A stretch of 64,000 nucleotides of DNA from JAZKID01 sp965247525 (GCA_965247525.1 OZ252015.1:1922001-1986000), one strand, 5' to 3'. Shown: positions 52,130-61,138, counted from the first letter of the stretch. The notes: generated by a model not told the origin, from the letters alone. Program-made: numbers and translations.

Positions 52130-53589
52130 TGCAGATGTCACGCCCGTTTTATGGCCTGCCTTTATGGCTTTACGGACTTCTGGCGCTGGTCGCGATTGCC
52201 CTCTGGTCGCTGGCCGCGCATTTGAACCTGTCATTTGACGAGGCCTATTATTGGACATGGTCACAGCATTTGCAGCTCTCTTATTATGACCACCCGCCGC
52301 TGGTGGCTTGGCTGATCAAATTTTCTACGTTTATCTTTGGAAATGGCGAATTTGCAATTCGCTTTTTCGCGCCGCTTGGTCTGGTTGCAACCTGCCTGTT
52401 GCTTGCGCAGGCCACAAGAGATTTTGGCGGCGACCTTCGGGCGCAGGTGCTGGCCGCTGTTCTGCCGCTTTGCACGATAGCCGGTGCAGCCGCAGGACTT
52501 ATTATGACGCCAGACACACCGCTTTTGTTTTGCGCCGCATTTTTTTTGCGGTGCTGCGCGGGCCTCTATCGCAGCGGCCATCCCAACTGGTGGCTTGCGA
52601 TAGGCTTTGCGGGCGGGCTGGCGCTGTTGTCAAAATATTCGGCGATTGCGTTGGCCGTCGGGATTTTGTTCTGGCTGCTTGTGTCACAACAGCGCCGCCG
52701 TTATTTTCTGCAATGGCAGCTTTGGGCAGGCGGCGTTCTTGCGCTCTGCGTTGTGTCGCCGGTGCTGATCTGGAACGCGCAACATCAATGGTTGTCCTTT
52801 TCGAAACAGGGCGGGCGTGCCGTAGGGCAGTATTCCTTTTCGTTTGATACGGTGGGGGAGTTTCTCAGCGGGCAGATTGGACTGCTGACGCCTTTCGTCG
52901 CGGCGCTGATCCTTTACGCGGCCTACGCAACGCTTCGCCATGTGCGGCGCGGTGAAAGCCGTGATATTTTGCTGTCCGCCCTCGCGCTACCGTTTTTCAT
53001 TTACATTCTCATCACATCGATGGGAATGAAGGTTGAAGCGAATTGGACGCTGGTTTGTTTTGCGCCGCTAATCGTGATGACGGCCCTGCGTGTGTCTGAG
53101 GCCTGGCCGCAGATACGTCATTTTACGCAGATGTCGATGACATTTGGCGCAGCGCTTTGCCTGATGCTGCTTGGCTATCTTGCCTCGCCCGTTCATCACA
53201 ATCTGGGGCGCCGCGACCCGACGCAGCGGCTGTCCGGCAACGCTGTTTTTGCAAAGCACGCGGATGAGCTTGCTGCAAAGCACAAAGCCTGCATGATTTT
53301 GACAAATGATTATGCCAACACAGCTTTGCTTAGCTATTATCTGCGCGGCAAACGCGACGTGCTGCAAATGAATGAACCGCAACGCACGCTGGGCTGGTCC
53401 TTGCCGGATCGCAACGCCTGCCTTAACAAGCCCGTGATCATTGTGACATCGCAGCGTATTCAGGCAAAACCCGAACCTCAACCCTCTCTTCAAAATCTTG
53501 TGGAAGAGGCGACGATCCTGCGCGGCCATCGCGGCCGGCCTGTCGAAGCCTATAATGTGTATAGCGCTAAATTAGCCGCAACGCCTTAA
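52129..53589 (+). CDS. GT39 family glycosyltransferase
   Basis: Integral membrane transferase of 486 residues that uses a polyprenol-linked sugar on the periplasmic side. LSFDEAYYWTWSQHLQLSYYDHPPLVAW is the ArnT/PMT family signature with the catalytic Asp in DEAYYW; ten or more membrane helices follow, then a soluble C-terminal domain. Acceptor unknown: lipid A, a glycan or flagellin are all possible. Start is the ATG at 52129, coupled to the preceding gene, with GGAG ahead. Its 3' end overlaps radC by 23 bases on the opposite strand. Confidence 0.85.
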   Translation: MQMSRPFYGLPLWLYGLLALVAIALWSLAAHLNLSFDEAYYWTWSQHLQLSYYDHPPLVAWLIKFSTFIFGNGEFAIRFFAPLGLVATCLLLAQATRDFGGDLRAQVLAAVLPLCTIAGAAAGLIMTPDTPLLFCAAFFLRCCAGLYRSGHPNWWLAIGFAGGLALLSKYSAIALAVGILFWLLVSQQRRRYFLQWQLWAGGVLALCVVSPVLIWNAQHQWLSFSKQGGRAVGQYSFSFDTVGEFLSGQIGLLTPFVAALILYAAYATLRHVRRGESRDILLSALALPFFIYILITSMGMKVEANWTLVCFAPLIVMTALRVSEAWPQIRHFTQMSMTFGAALCLMLLGYLASPVHHNLGRRDPTQRLSGNAVFAKHADELAAKHKACMILTNDYANTALLSYYLRGKRDVLQMNEPQRTLGWSLPDRNACLNKPVIIVTSQRIQAKPEPQPSLQNLVEEATILRGHRGRPVEAYNVYSAKLAATP

Positions 53590-54271
53590 AGCTGGCATGG
53601 CCCGCTTTGCCGACAATAAGATGGTCATGCACTTCGATGCCCAGCGGCCTTGCAATGTCGATGATCTGCTTCGTCATGCGGATATCGGCCTGGCTGGGGG
53701 TGGGATCGCCCGAAGGGTGGTTGTGAACCAGAATAAGCGCGCTTGCGGACAGTTCGAGCGCGCGTTTGATAATTTCACGCGGATAGACAGGCGTGTGGTC
53801 GATCGTGCCTGAGTTTTGCACCTCGTCGGCAATCAGGCCGTTGCGTTTGTCGAGAAACAACAAGCGAAACCTCTCAATGTCGTCATAGGCCATTGCGGCG
53901 CGGCAATAGTCGATCAGCGCCGACCAAGAACCAAGCACCATCCGCTCTGTCACCTGATCCTTGGAAAAACGAAGGGCGGCCGCGCGCATGATTTTAAATT
54001 CGGTGACAACGCTTCCACCCATGCCGTCAAATTCCAGAAGGCGCTGTTCAGGCGCACTCAAAACTTCGCTAAAACTGCCAAATGTTTTTAAAAGTGTTTT
54101 GGCAAGAGCTTTGACATCACGCCGCGGCAAAGCGCGAAACAAAACCAGTTCCAAAAGTTCATAATCGGCAAGTGCGTCAGCGCCGCTTTTGCGAAATCGT
54201 TCCCGCAATCGCTCGCGATGACCCGCATAATGCGGCTTATCCGCTTTGTCCTGCTTTTGCGCCGCGCTCAT
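53567..54271 (-). CDS. radC: RadC family JAB-domain protein
   Basis: 234 residues: N-terminal helix-hairpin-helix region (YELLELVLFRALPRRDVKALAKTLL) and a C-terminal JAMM metallo-domain, HNHPSGDPTPSQAD with EVQNSGTIDHTPVYPREI ahead. The family's role is unsettled; a link to DNA repair has been disputed. Overlaps map by four bases. Confidence 0.93.
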   Translation of the reverse strand: MSAAQKQDKADKPHYAGHRERLRERFRKSGADALADYELLELVLFRALPRRDVKALAKTLLKTFGSFSEVLSAPEQRLLEFDGMGGSVVTEFKIMRAAALRFSKDQVTERMVLGSWSALIDYCRAAMAYDDIERFRLLFLDKRNGLIADEVQNSGTIDHTPVYPREIIKRALELSASALILVHNHPSGDPTPSQADIRMTKQIIDIARPLGIEVHDHLIVGKAGHASFKALRLI

Positions 54272-55134
54272 GTCTGAAGGGGCGGTTTGTCAAGCCCGGC
54301 TGGCGAGAGTGTGAAAATCTCAACGCCTGTTGTCGTCACACCGACGCTATGCTCGAACTGTGCAGACAATGAGCGGTCACGCGTGACCGAGGTCCAGCCA
54401 TCTTTCAACACTTTCACCTCTTTGCGGCCCAGATTTATCATCGGCTCAATGGTGAAAATCATGCCGGGCTTCAGCTCGGTAAAAGACACGTTGAGCAAAT
54501 GCGCGCCCAAGTCTGAAATATCGTCTTCAGGCGGCGGCGCATAATGCAGAATGTTCGGCGCATCATGAAAAAGCTCACCAAGCCCGTGTCCACAAAAATC
54601 GCGCACAACTGAGCAGCGCTCGCCTTCGGCATAGGTCTGGATGGCAATGCCAATATCGCGCAGGCGTGCGCCCGGCTTTACCGCGGCAATGCCGCGCATC
54701 AGCGCCTCATGCGTAATATCAACAAGCCTTTCGGCTTTACGCGAAATCTTGCCGATGCCAACCATGCGCGACAGATCGCCATGCCAGCCATCGACAATCA
54801 GGGTAATATCGATATTGACGATGTCGCCTTCATCGAGAGGCTTGGTGTCGGGAATACCATGGCAGACCACATGGTTGATCGAGGTGCACAGCGCCTTGTG
54901 ATAGCCGCGATAGTTCAAAGTGGCGGGCAGGGCGCCATGATCGAGCGCAAACTGGAGGGCGAGGTCGTCAAGGCGCTGGGTGGACACGCCCGGCTTGGCT
55001 TCAGTGACCAGCATATCGAGACAGGACGACGCAAGCTGACCCGCTTTACGCATGGCCGCAAACCCTTCCGGGCCATGCAGGCGGATCTGGCCCGTATTGC
55101 GAAGAGGCCGTGCGGATGCGTCGATGTAATTCAT
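54268..55134 (-). CDS. map: Methionine aminopeptidase, type I
   Basis: Removes the initiator Met from nascent proteins. 288 residues. Metal ligands are in VNIDITLIVDGWHGDLSR, GHGLGELFH and FTIEPMIN; NHVVCHGIPD is conserved. Longer at the N-terminus than E. coli Map (264). The divergent 51-base gap to the CinA-like gene probably holds both promoters. Confidence 0.95.
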   Translation of the reverse strand: MNYIDASARPLRNTGQIRLHGPEGFAAMRKAGQLASSCLDMLVTEAKPGVSTQRLDDLALQFALDHGALPATLNYRGYHKALCTSINHVVCHGIPDTKPLDEGDIVNIDITLIVDGWHGDLSRMVGIGKISRKAERLVDITHEALMRGIAAVKPGARLRDIGIAIQTYAEGERCSVVRDFCGHGLGELFHDAPNILHYAPPPEDDISDLGAHLLNVSFTELKPGMIFTIEPMINLGRKEVKVLKDGWTSVTRDRSLSAQFEHSVGVTTTGVEIFTLSPAGLDKPPLQT

Positions 55135-55185
55135 CTGTAACTTATGCTAAGACACGGCGCGTTTTGCAATTGCTTTTGAGGACTT

Positions 55186-55929
55186 ATGTCGACAGCCGCC
55201 CTTCTTGTTATTGGTGATGAAATCCTGTCCGGCCGCACACAGGACAAAAATATCGCCACGCTGGCACAGTTTTGCGATGCAAAAGGCATCGACCTTGTCG
55301 AGGTGCGCGTGGTCCGCGACGATGAGGCGGCCATCATCGCGGCCCTGAACAGCCTGCGGGCGTCTGTGGACAGGCTCTTTACCACGGGCGGCATTGGCCC
55401 GACCCATGATGACATAACGGCAGATTCAGTCGCCAAAGCGTTTGGCGTTGGCATTGATGTGCGCGATGAGGCCGTTGCTATGATGAAGGCGCGCTATCCT
55501 GAGCTTGAAATGAATACAGCACGCTTGCGCATGGCCCGTATTCCCGAAGGCGCGAGCCTGATCCCGAATAGCCAGTCGGGGGCACCGGGTTTTATTGTCC
55601 AGAATGTGTATGTGATGGCTGGCGTGCCGCGGATTATGCAGGCCATGCTGGAGGCCCTCTCGGCAGACATTCCTGATGGGGCCCCGGTTTTCAAGCGCAC
55701 GATTAACGCCAACGGGCTTAAAGAGGGCGACTACGCGCAAGATTTGCGCCAGCTTGCGAAAGACCATCCCGACGTTACAATTGGCAGCTACCCGCACATG
55801 ACAGACACTGGCACAGTGAATGTGCTGGTGGTAAGAGGCCGATGTGAGCAAAAAGTGCTTGCGGCGGACAACGCCGTTAAAGCAATGCTTCATCTTCTGC
55901 AACCTTCTGAAAAGGACATGCGACCATGA
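55186..55929 (+). CDS. MoaB/CinA-N-like molybdopterin-binding domain protein
   Basis: 247 residues. AALLVIGDEILSGRTQDKN and FTTGGIGPTHDDITADSVA are the MoCF-biosynthesis (MoaB/MogA/CinA-N) signature. It matches the N-terminal half of CinA without the C-terminal deamidase domain. Such free-standing proteins are common in alphaproteobacteria; substrate unproven, possibly a nucleotide or ADP-ribose. The stop overlaps the next start by four bases (ATGA). Confidence 0.85.
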   Translation: MSTAALLVIGDEILSGRTQDKNIATLAQFCDAKGIDLVEVRVVRDDEAAIIAALNSLRASVDRLFTTGGIGPTHDDITADSVAKAFGVGIDVRDEAVAMMKARYPELEMNTARLRMARIPEGASLIPNSQSGAPGFIVQNVYVMAGVPRIMQAMLEALSADIPDGAPVFKRTINANGLKEGDYAQDLRQLAKDHPDVTIGSYPHMTDTGTVNVLVVRGRCEQKVLAADNAVKAMLHLLQPSEKDMRP

Positions 55930-56759
55930 CTGTTTCTTGGAAATCTCTCGCCGCTCTCGCTTTGCTTGCGCCGCTCTTTGCAGCACCGCAGGTTAAGGCT
56001 GGTGAAACGCTTGATCGCGTGATGCGCAAAAAGCTGATGGTGCAGGTAACGGATCAGGCCTATCCCCCGTTCTCTCAGATTGATGACAAAGGCAAAGTGG
56101 TTGGCTTTGATATTGATGTCGCCGCTGAAATTGCAAAACGTATTGGTGTCGATATCGAAGTGCAGACGCCGACATGGGAAATCATCACAGCAGGAAAATG
56201 GCAGGGACGCTTCGATATCTGCGTCTGCTCGATGACGCCGACGACCGAGCGCAAAGAGGTTTTGGATTTTCCTGCAGCTTATTATGAAGCTTCGGCCGTG
56301 ATTGTGACGACAGGCGACAATGTGACCGTGACCAAGGCGGCCGATCTCAATGACAAGCGTGTCGGTGTTGAAGCCAGCACAACCTACGAAAAATATTTAC
56401 AAAAAACGCTGAATATTGACGCAGGCAAACCGGTTGAATTTCCTTTCGAAAGCGTCAAGGAAAAACCTTATGAAAGCGAAGTCATGGCGTTTCAAGATCT
56501 TGGAATTGGCGACGGCAAACGCCTTGACGCCATTGTCGCGAACTTCCTGACAGCGCGCGAACAGGTGAAAAAAGCGGATGGCAAATTCAAGATTGTTGGC
56601 GAGCCTCTGTTTTCAGAATTGATCTGGGTGTCCGTTGATAAGGGCGATCCTGAATGGGAGGCCAAGATCAAAGAAATTGTTGAGGCGATGAAAGCAGATG
56701 GAACTTTAAAACAGATATCAGAAAAATGGATTGGCGTTGACATTGCTCCCAAGTCCTGA
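55926..56759 (+). CDS. Amino-acid ABC transporter binding protein
   Basis: Periplasmic solute-binding protein, family 3, 277 residues. Signal peptide to about residue 25 (LLAPLFAAPQVKA). LDRVMRKKLMVQVTDQAYPPFSQIDDKG and VVGFDIDVAAEIAKRIG are diagnostic of polar amino-acid binders. Substrate unknown; its place beside a tryptophan-dioxygenase-like gene makes an aromatic amino acid or relative a testable guess. Confidence 0.88.
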   Translation: MTVSWKSLAALALLAPLFAAPQVKAGETLDRVMRKKLMVQVTDQAYPPFSQIDDKGKVVGFDIDVAAEIAKRIGVDIEVQTPTWEIITAGKWQGRFDICVCSMTPTTERKEVLDFPAAYYEASAVIVTTGDNVTVTKAADLNDKRVGVEASTTYEKYLQKTLNIDAGKPVEFPFESVKEKPYESEVMAFQDLGIGDGKRLDAIVANFLTAREQVKKADGKFKIVGEPLFSELIWVSVDKGDPEWEAKIKEIVEAMKADGTLKQISEKWIGVDIAPKS

Positions 56760-56796
56760 GCTTCCATGTCCTGATTTGACGAGTGCTGAGGTTCTG

Positions 56797-57591
56797 GTGC
56801 CGCCGAACTCAAAATCGCGTGCGAACTTGTTTCGTGTGCGTGTGTTTGCGGTTTGGGTGGTCTTGCTAGTTGTTTTTGCGTTGTTTTTTTACAATTTCGA
56901 CCTGAAATTCAGCATTATAATCGATAAATTCCCAGTGCTTGCGGGCTTTCGTTTGTCGCCAGACGGTTTCTTGCAGGGCGCAGTGCTAACGCTCTTTGTC
57001 TGCATGGTTTCAATCGTTGCCTCCGTTGTTCTTGGAACGCTTGCAGCACTGGGGCGTATGTCGGGCAGCGCGGTGCTTTATGGGATCGCGACATTCTACA
57101 CCTCTTTTTTTCGCGGCACGCCCCTGCTGGTGCAAATTCTGCTGATCTATATTGGCCTGCCTCAAATCGGCCCTGTGCCAGACGCCATACCTGCCGGTAT
57201 TATTGCGCTGTCACTCAATTACGGCGCCTATTTAAGCGAAATTTTTCGCGCGGGTTTTTTGTCGGTGGCCAAAGGCCAGCACGAAGCGGCCTGCGCGCTT
57301 GGCCTGCCGCGCTGGCTGACCTTCTGGAAAATCATCGTGCCGCAGGCGATGCGCTTTGTCGTGCCACCAACAGGCACGCAGTTCATCGCAATGCTGAAAG
57401 ATTCGTCGCTAATTTCGGTAATGGGCGTTGCTGAAATTATGTTTCTGGCGCAATCCTTCGGGCGCTCAACCTATCGCTATATTGAAATGCTGACAGCGGC
57501 CGCGATCATCTACTGGATCATGTCGCTTTGTTTTGAAATTCTGCAATCGCGTCTTGAGGCCTATTACGGCAAAGGCTATGTCCGCCACTAA
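56797..57591 (+). CDS. Amino-acid ABC transporter permease (HisM/GlnP type)
   Basis: 264 residues from a GTG at 56797, which has GAGG five bases upstream; the frame also opens at TTG 56731 or TTG 56776. About five membrane helices; the family features are TFYTSFFRGTPLLVQILLIY and the EAA loop EAACALGLPRWLTFWKIIVPQ. No ATPase gene lies in this operon, so it must borrow one from elsewhere. 17 bases before the dioxygenase gene. Confidence 0.85.
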   Translation: MPPNSKSRANLFRVRVFAVWVVLLVVFALFFYNFDLKFSIIIDKFPVLAGFRLSPDGFLQGAVLTLFVCMVSIVASVVLGTLAALGRMSGSAVLYGIATFYTSFFRGTPLLVQILLIYIGLPQIGPVPDAIPAGIIALSLNYGAYLSEIFRAGFLSVAKGQHEAACALGLPRWLTFWKIIVPQAMRFVVPPTGTQFIAMLKDSSLISVMGVAEIMFLAQSFGRSTYRYIEMLTAAAIIYWIMSLCFEILQSRLEAYYGKGYVRH

Positions 57592-57608
57592 CATCATGGG
57601 AGCGCATT

Positions 57609-58799
57609 ATGGCGCAGTTTCAGTTAAGTGACTTTGGAATGACGGGGACGCGTGGTTTTTTGACAAACCACGATTTGCAAAAAATGCAGCTTCCGCCAGC
57701 CTTTGATGAAATCACCAATGCCGGGCAGCATTTGTCCGGCACTCTGACATCGGGCCGTGTCCGCACTTTTCTCAACCAGTTGCCTGAAGTCGATATGGCG
57801 GTGCATCTGCCAAACTTAAATGAAGCGCAGCTTCAGCTGCTGATGGTGCGCTATTCGTTTCTGGTTCAGGCCTATATCTGGGGTGAGGCCAATCCGCCAG
57901 AATTTTTACCGCGCAATCTTGCGGTGCCGTATTGCCTGCTTGCCGCGCATATCGGCGAATTTCCGCTTCTTCCCTATGCGGCCTACACGCTGAACAACTG
58001 GCACAAGCTCGATGAAAAAGGCGGCGTCACGCTCGACAATATTGAAGTGATTCAGAATTTCTTCGGCGGCGCCGATGAAAACTGGTTTATTATGGTTCAT
58101 GTTGAAATCGAAGCCAAAGCAGCGCCGGCGCTGGCGGCCATTCCGGCCTTGACCGAAGCTGTCTCAAATAATGACAAAGCGCTGGTTGCAAAACAGCTCA
58201 GCATTATTTTGCAGGCATGGGATACGATCCAGCCAGTATTTGCGCGCATGCCCGAACAGTGTGATCCGTATATCTACTACAACCGTGTGCGTCCTTACAT
58301 TCACGGATGGAAAGGAAACCCCGCGACGCCAGATGGCATCGTTTATCAGGGCGTCGAAAAATATGGCAATAAACCGCAGGCCTTTCGTGGGCAAACAGGA
58401 TCGCAAAGTTCAATCGTGCCGACGATGGACGCATTGCTCGGTATCGCCCACGACAACGACCCCTTGCGTGAATATCTCGACGAGCTTCATCAATACAGGC
58501 CAGTGCAGCACCGTCGTTTTATCGAGGCCGTGCAAAAACATTCAAAGCTCCGCGCTTTTGTCAGTGCGTCTCAGGATGAAAAACTGGTCGAGCTTTACAA
58601 TGCGATCGTCAGCCATGTGCAGACGTTTCGCACACAGCATCTCGAATATGCCGCCAACTACATCAACAAGCAGGCCAAAAGCGCCGATGGGAACCCTGTG
58701 GAGGTTGGCACCGGCGGTACACCTTTCATGAAATACCTGAAAAAGCACCGCGACGAAAGCGGCGCGCATTTATTGCCTTTGCCTAAAAAGAGCGCTTAA
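57609..58799 (+). CDS. Indoleamine 2,3-dioxygenase homologue
   Basis: Heme dioxygenase family that opens the indole ring of tryptophan to N-formylkynurenine, with the kynurenine pathway downstream. 396 residues, near the eukaryotic length. Conserved: FRGQTGSQSS at 259-268 (substrate loop), proximal heme ligand His344 in TFRTQHLEYAANYI, and GTGGTPFM at 367-374. No kynureninase or formamidase is here. An alternative is a divergent IDO-like enzyme with another indole substrate. Co-directional with the amino-acid transporter, which could import its substrate. Confidence 0.85.
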   Translation: MAQFQLSDFGMTGTRGFLTNHDLQKMQLPPAFDEITNAGQHLSGTLTSGRVRTFLNQLPEVDMAVHLPNLNEAQLQLLMVRYSFLVQAYIWGEANPPEFLPRNLAVPYCLLAAHIGEFPLLPYAAYTLNNWHKLDEKGGVTLDNIEVIQNFFGGADENWFIMVHVEIEAKAAPALAAIPALTEAVSNNDKALVAKQLSIILQAWDTIQPVFARMPEQCDPYIYYNRVRPYIHGWKGNPATPDGIVYQGVEKYGNKPQAFRGQTGSQSSIVPTMDALLGIAHDNDPLREYLDELHQYRPVQHRRFIEAVQKHSKLRAFVSASQDEKLVELYNAIVSHVQTFRTQHLEYAANYINKQAKSADGNPVEVGTGGTPFMKYLKKHRDESGAHLLPLPKKSA

Positions 58800-58878
58800 A
58801 CGCGTTCAAAACTCTTCAGTTTTGGGTTTGATGCCGTGACATCGGCATGCGGCTTGGTTTACATAAGTCAGCTTGCCG

Positions 58879-58965
58879 GCCCTCTTGGCGGAATCGGTAG
58901 ACGCAAGGGACTTAAAATCCCTCGGGGGCAACCCCGTGCCGGTTCGAGTCCGGCAGAGGGCACCA
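58879..58965 (+). tRNA. tRNA-Leu (anticodon TAA)
   Basis: Acceptor stem GCCCTCT/AGAGGGC pairs perfectly, followed by discriminator A and an encoded CCA. The anticodon loop CTTAAAA gives TAA, flanked by a 5-bp stem. A long variable arm (CGGGGGCAACCCCG) is typical of class II tRNA-Leu, and GGTTCGAGTC marks the T arm. It reads UUA and UUG. Confidence 0.97.
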
Positions 58966-58987
58966 TTTTTGTTGTCCGCTTCGCGGA

Positions 58988-59010
58988 AAAACAGTTCTGT
59001 GAACTGTTTT
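58988..59010 (+). terminator. Probable terminator after tRNA-Leu
   Basis: AAAACAGTTC-TGT-GAACTGTTTT is a perfect 10-bp stem with a three-base loop, 23 bases after the tRNA. The stem ends in T4 rather than being followed by a long T-run, so strength is uncertain. Confidence 0.6.
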
Positions 59011-59110
59011 AAAACAAAAATGCCAAAGCGTTTTACGCCGCGGCAGAGCTTTTGATGACAAGCAGCGTAGCTGCGCGTCAGGTCATTTTATTTTTTGAAG
59101 GAGACAACAC

Positions 59111-59476
59111 ATGAAAAACCCTATCCGCTGGTTTGAAATCTATGTCGAGAACATGCCGCGCGCGAAAGTATTTTATGAAACGGTGTTTCAGGCCGAGCTC
59201 ACTAAAATTGACAGTCCAGACATCGAAATGTTCGGGTTTCCGATGGAAAAAGAAAGTTATGGCTGTACCGGCGCATTGGTCAAAATGCCGGGCTATAAGC
59301 CTGCCGCCGGAACCATCATATACTTTGCTAGCGAAGATTGCGCGGTCGAAGAGGCCCGGGTTATAGAAGCTGGTGGTAAAATCCAAAAACCCAAAACATC
59401 AATTGGGCCTTATGGTTTTATCACGCTGTTTAACGATACCGAGGGCAATGTGGTCGGTATCCATTCAATGAGCTGA
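59111..59476 (+). CDS. VOC superfamily protein
   Basis: 121 residues with the paired beta-alpha-beta fold of glyoxalase/bleomycin-resistance proteins. NPIRWFEIYVENMPRAKVFYETVF starts the first module and PYGFITLFNDTEGNVVGIHS ends the second. Substrate unknown. AAGGAG before the ATG. 16 bases before the PhnA-like gene. Confidence 0.85.
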   Translation: MKNPIRWFEIYVENMPRAKVFYETVFQAELTKIDSPDIEMFGFPMEKESYGCTGALVKMPGYKPAAGTIIYFASEDCAVEEARVIEAGGKIQKPKTSIGPYGFITLFNDTEGNVVGIHSMS

Positions 59477-59492
59477 GCAGGAAGCCAGCAAA

Positions 59493-59708
59493 ATGATCGA
59501 AACAAAAGACGCCAACGGCGCCGTTCTCAATGAGGGTGACAATGTGACCCTCATCAAGGATTTGAAAGTGAGAGGGACGTCCACGACCCTGAAACGCGGC
59601 ACAATGATCAAGAGCATTCATCTGACGGCAAATGAAAATGAAGTTGAATGCCGGCATGAGAAAGTGCGCGGCCTGGTGCTGCGCACTGAATTCTTGAAAA
59701 AAGTCTAG
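59493..59708 (+). CDS. PhnA/YjdM-like protein lacking the zinc ribbon
   Basis: 71 residues that match only the C-terminal domain of PhnA (YjdM): DANGAVLNEGDNVTLIKDLKVRGTSTTLKRGT is the core. The N-terminal zinc ribbon of full-length proteins is absent. The old link to alkylphosphonate use is not well founded. Its end overlaps the monooxygenase gene by four bases on the opposite strand. Confidence 0.85.
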   Translation: MIETKDANGAVLNEGDNVTLIKDLKVRGTSTTLKRGTMIKSIHLTANENEVECRHEKVRGLVLRTEFLKKV

Positions 59709-60889
59709 CCGCTGTAGAGCCAGTCATAGCGCGACAGCAGCGACTTTTGGCTGGAAAGTTTAAGCACAAGATCGCGTGCGTTTGCTATCAGCCCGCTCAT
59801 GTGAAAAATTCGGGCGTTCTTTTCACTTTCAATCTGTACTCTCGCGGTGCGCGGCGCGCGGTATTCACGATAAGTTTGAAACGCCTGCGACGGCGTAATA
59901 TCTGGGTCTTCAAAAAAACCAGCGAGCGCGGCGGCATCTTCAATTGCTTGTGCCGCGCCTTGCGCCAAAAAAGGCAGCATCGGGTGCGCGGCGTCACCCA
60001 TAAGCGTAATGCGAGAGAGCGGCCATGGTGCCTGTGAGGGGGGGCGCGTGTAAAGCGGCCAGCACGACCAGCTGTCAGGCGTGCGCAGCAACAGGCGCAG
60101 CATGGGCGCAAGTTTCGATGTCGCAAAATAAAAGGACGCAAGATCCACATCGGGCGACGGGTCAGCCTCATGGTCTTGAAGAATGACAACGATATTTGTA
60201 AGTAAGCCTCCACGTAGAGGGTAGTGGACAATATGGGCGTGCGGCGCCATCCATAAGCCGGACACAGCACCGTCCAGCCCGGTAGGTAAAGCCGAAGTCG
60301 GCATCATGGCGCGGTAAGAATTGTAACCGCTGAAAGTGGGCGCACCATCATTCAAAAATGCGCCCCTTACCTTTGACCACAGACCATCTGCGCCGATAAG
60401 CGCTGCGCCGGTTGCTTCGCATGCAACGCCGTTGCGGCTAAAATGCAATGTGACTTGCTCTGCGGTTTCCTTATATTTTAAAAAAGTGCAGCCAAGATGT
60501 GTGGTAATAAGCGGCTGTGAACCACAGGCCTTGATCAAGGCTGCCTGCAAATCTGCGCGGTGCGCCACGGCGTAAGGCGCGCCCCATAACTTTAATGCGT
60601 TCTCCCCAATCGGAACGGTGCCAAGTTTTGTACCGCTCTGCCCGGAATACAGTTCGAGGGCTGATGGATAGCCAAGATCTTTTTCAAGGTCTTTTATAAC
60701 ATCGAGATGTTGCAGCACGCGCATGGCATTCGGGGACAGCTGCAAGCCTGCGCCAATATCGGACAGCATGTCTGCGCTCTCAAAAATTTCAACGGCGATG
60801 CCGCGGCGGGAAAGCGCGAGCGCCGTTGTCAGGCCGCCTATGCCGCCCCCCACAATGAGAACGGGTGCGCGGGCAGAAGACAGGCGCAT
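59705..60889 (-). CDS. FAD-dependent aromatic hydroxylase-like monooxygenase
   Basis: 394 residues of the UbiH/salicylate-hydroxylase group. VLIVGGGIGGLTTALALSRRGIAVEIFE is the FAD-binding fold, DGLWSKVR the DG motif, and GDAAHPMLPFLAQGAAQAIEDAAAL the GD motif. Substrate unknown: an aromatic acid, ubiquinone precursor or kynurenine are options. Downstream of no operon partner except the zinc-finger gene, 18 bases after... beyond its start. Confidence 0.88.
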   Translation of the reverse strand: MRLSSARAPVLIVGGGIGGLTTALALSRRGIAVEIFESADMLSDIGAGLQLSPNAMRVLQHLDVIKDLEKDLGYPSALELYSGQSGTKLGTVPIGENALKLWGAPYAVAHRADLQAALIKACGSQPLITTHLGCTFLKYKETAEQVTLHFSRNGVACEATGAALIGADGLWSKVRGAFLNDGAPTFSGYNSYRAMMPTSALPTGLDGAVSGLWMAPHAHIVHYPLRGGLLTNIVVILQDHEADPSPDVDLASFYFATSKLAPMLRLLLRTPDSWSCWPLYTRPPSQAPWPLSRITLMGDAAHPMLPFLAQGAAQAIEDAAALAGFFEDPDITPSQAFQTYREYRAPRTARVQIESEKNARIFHMSGLIANARDLVLKLSSQKSLLSRYDWLYSG

Positions 60890-60907
60890 TCGATTGTTTT
60901 TTAAAAA

Positions 60908-61138
60908 TCAGGCCGCGTAGTTTTCGTGCTGGTGAGTCGTTAGCTCAGCCATGTGGTCAAATTTGAAAAGCGTCGAGCAATACGGGCAGACGATTTCATG
61001 ATCTTTCCCCATATCAAGAAAGACATGCGGATGGTCGAAAGGCGCTGAGGCACCCATGCACATAAATTCGCGTGTGCCGATTGTAATTGAGGGCGCGCCG
61101 CTGTCATTGTGAAAACGTGGAACGGAAAGCTGGGCCAT
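60908..61138 (-). CDS. Zinc-finger (CHCC type) protein
   Basis: 76 residues. The zf-CHCC domain has Cys in FMCMG, His in FDHPHVF and the pair in VCPYCSTLF; it is the domain of NDUFS6-like complex I accessory proteins. In alphaproteobacteria it is a small stand-alone protein, probably an assembly factor. On the same strand 18 bases upstream of the monooxygenase. Confidence 0.88.
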   Translation of the reverse strand: MAQLSVPRFHNDSGAPSITIGTREFMCMGASAPFDHPHVFLDMGKDHEIVCPYCSTLFKFDHMAELTTHQHENYAA

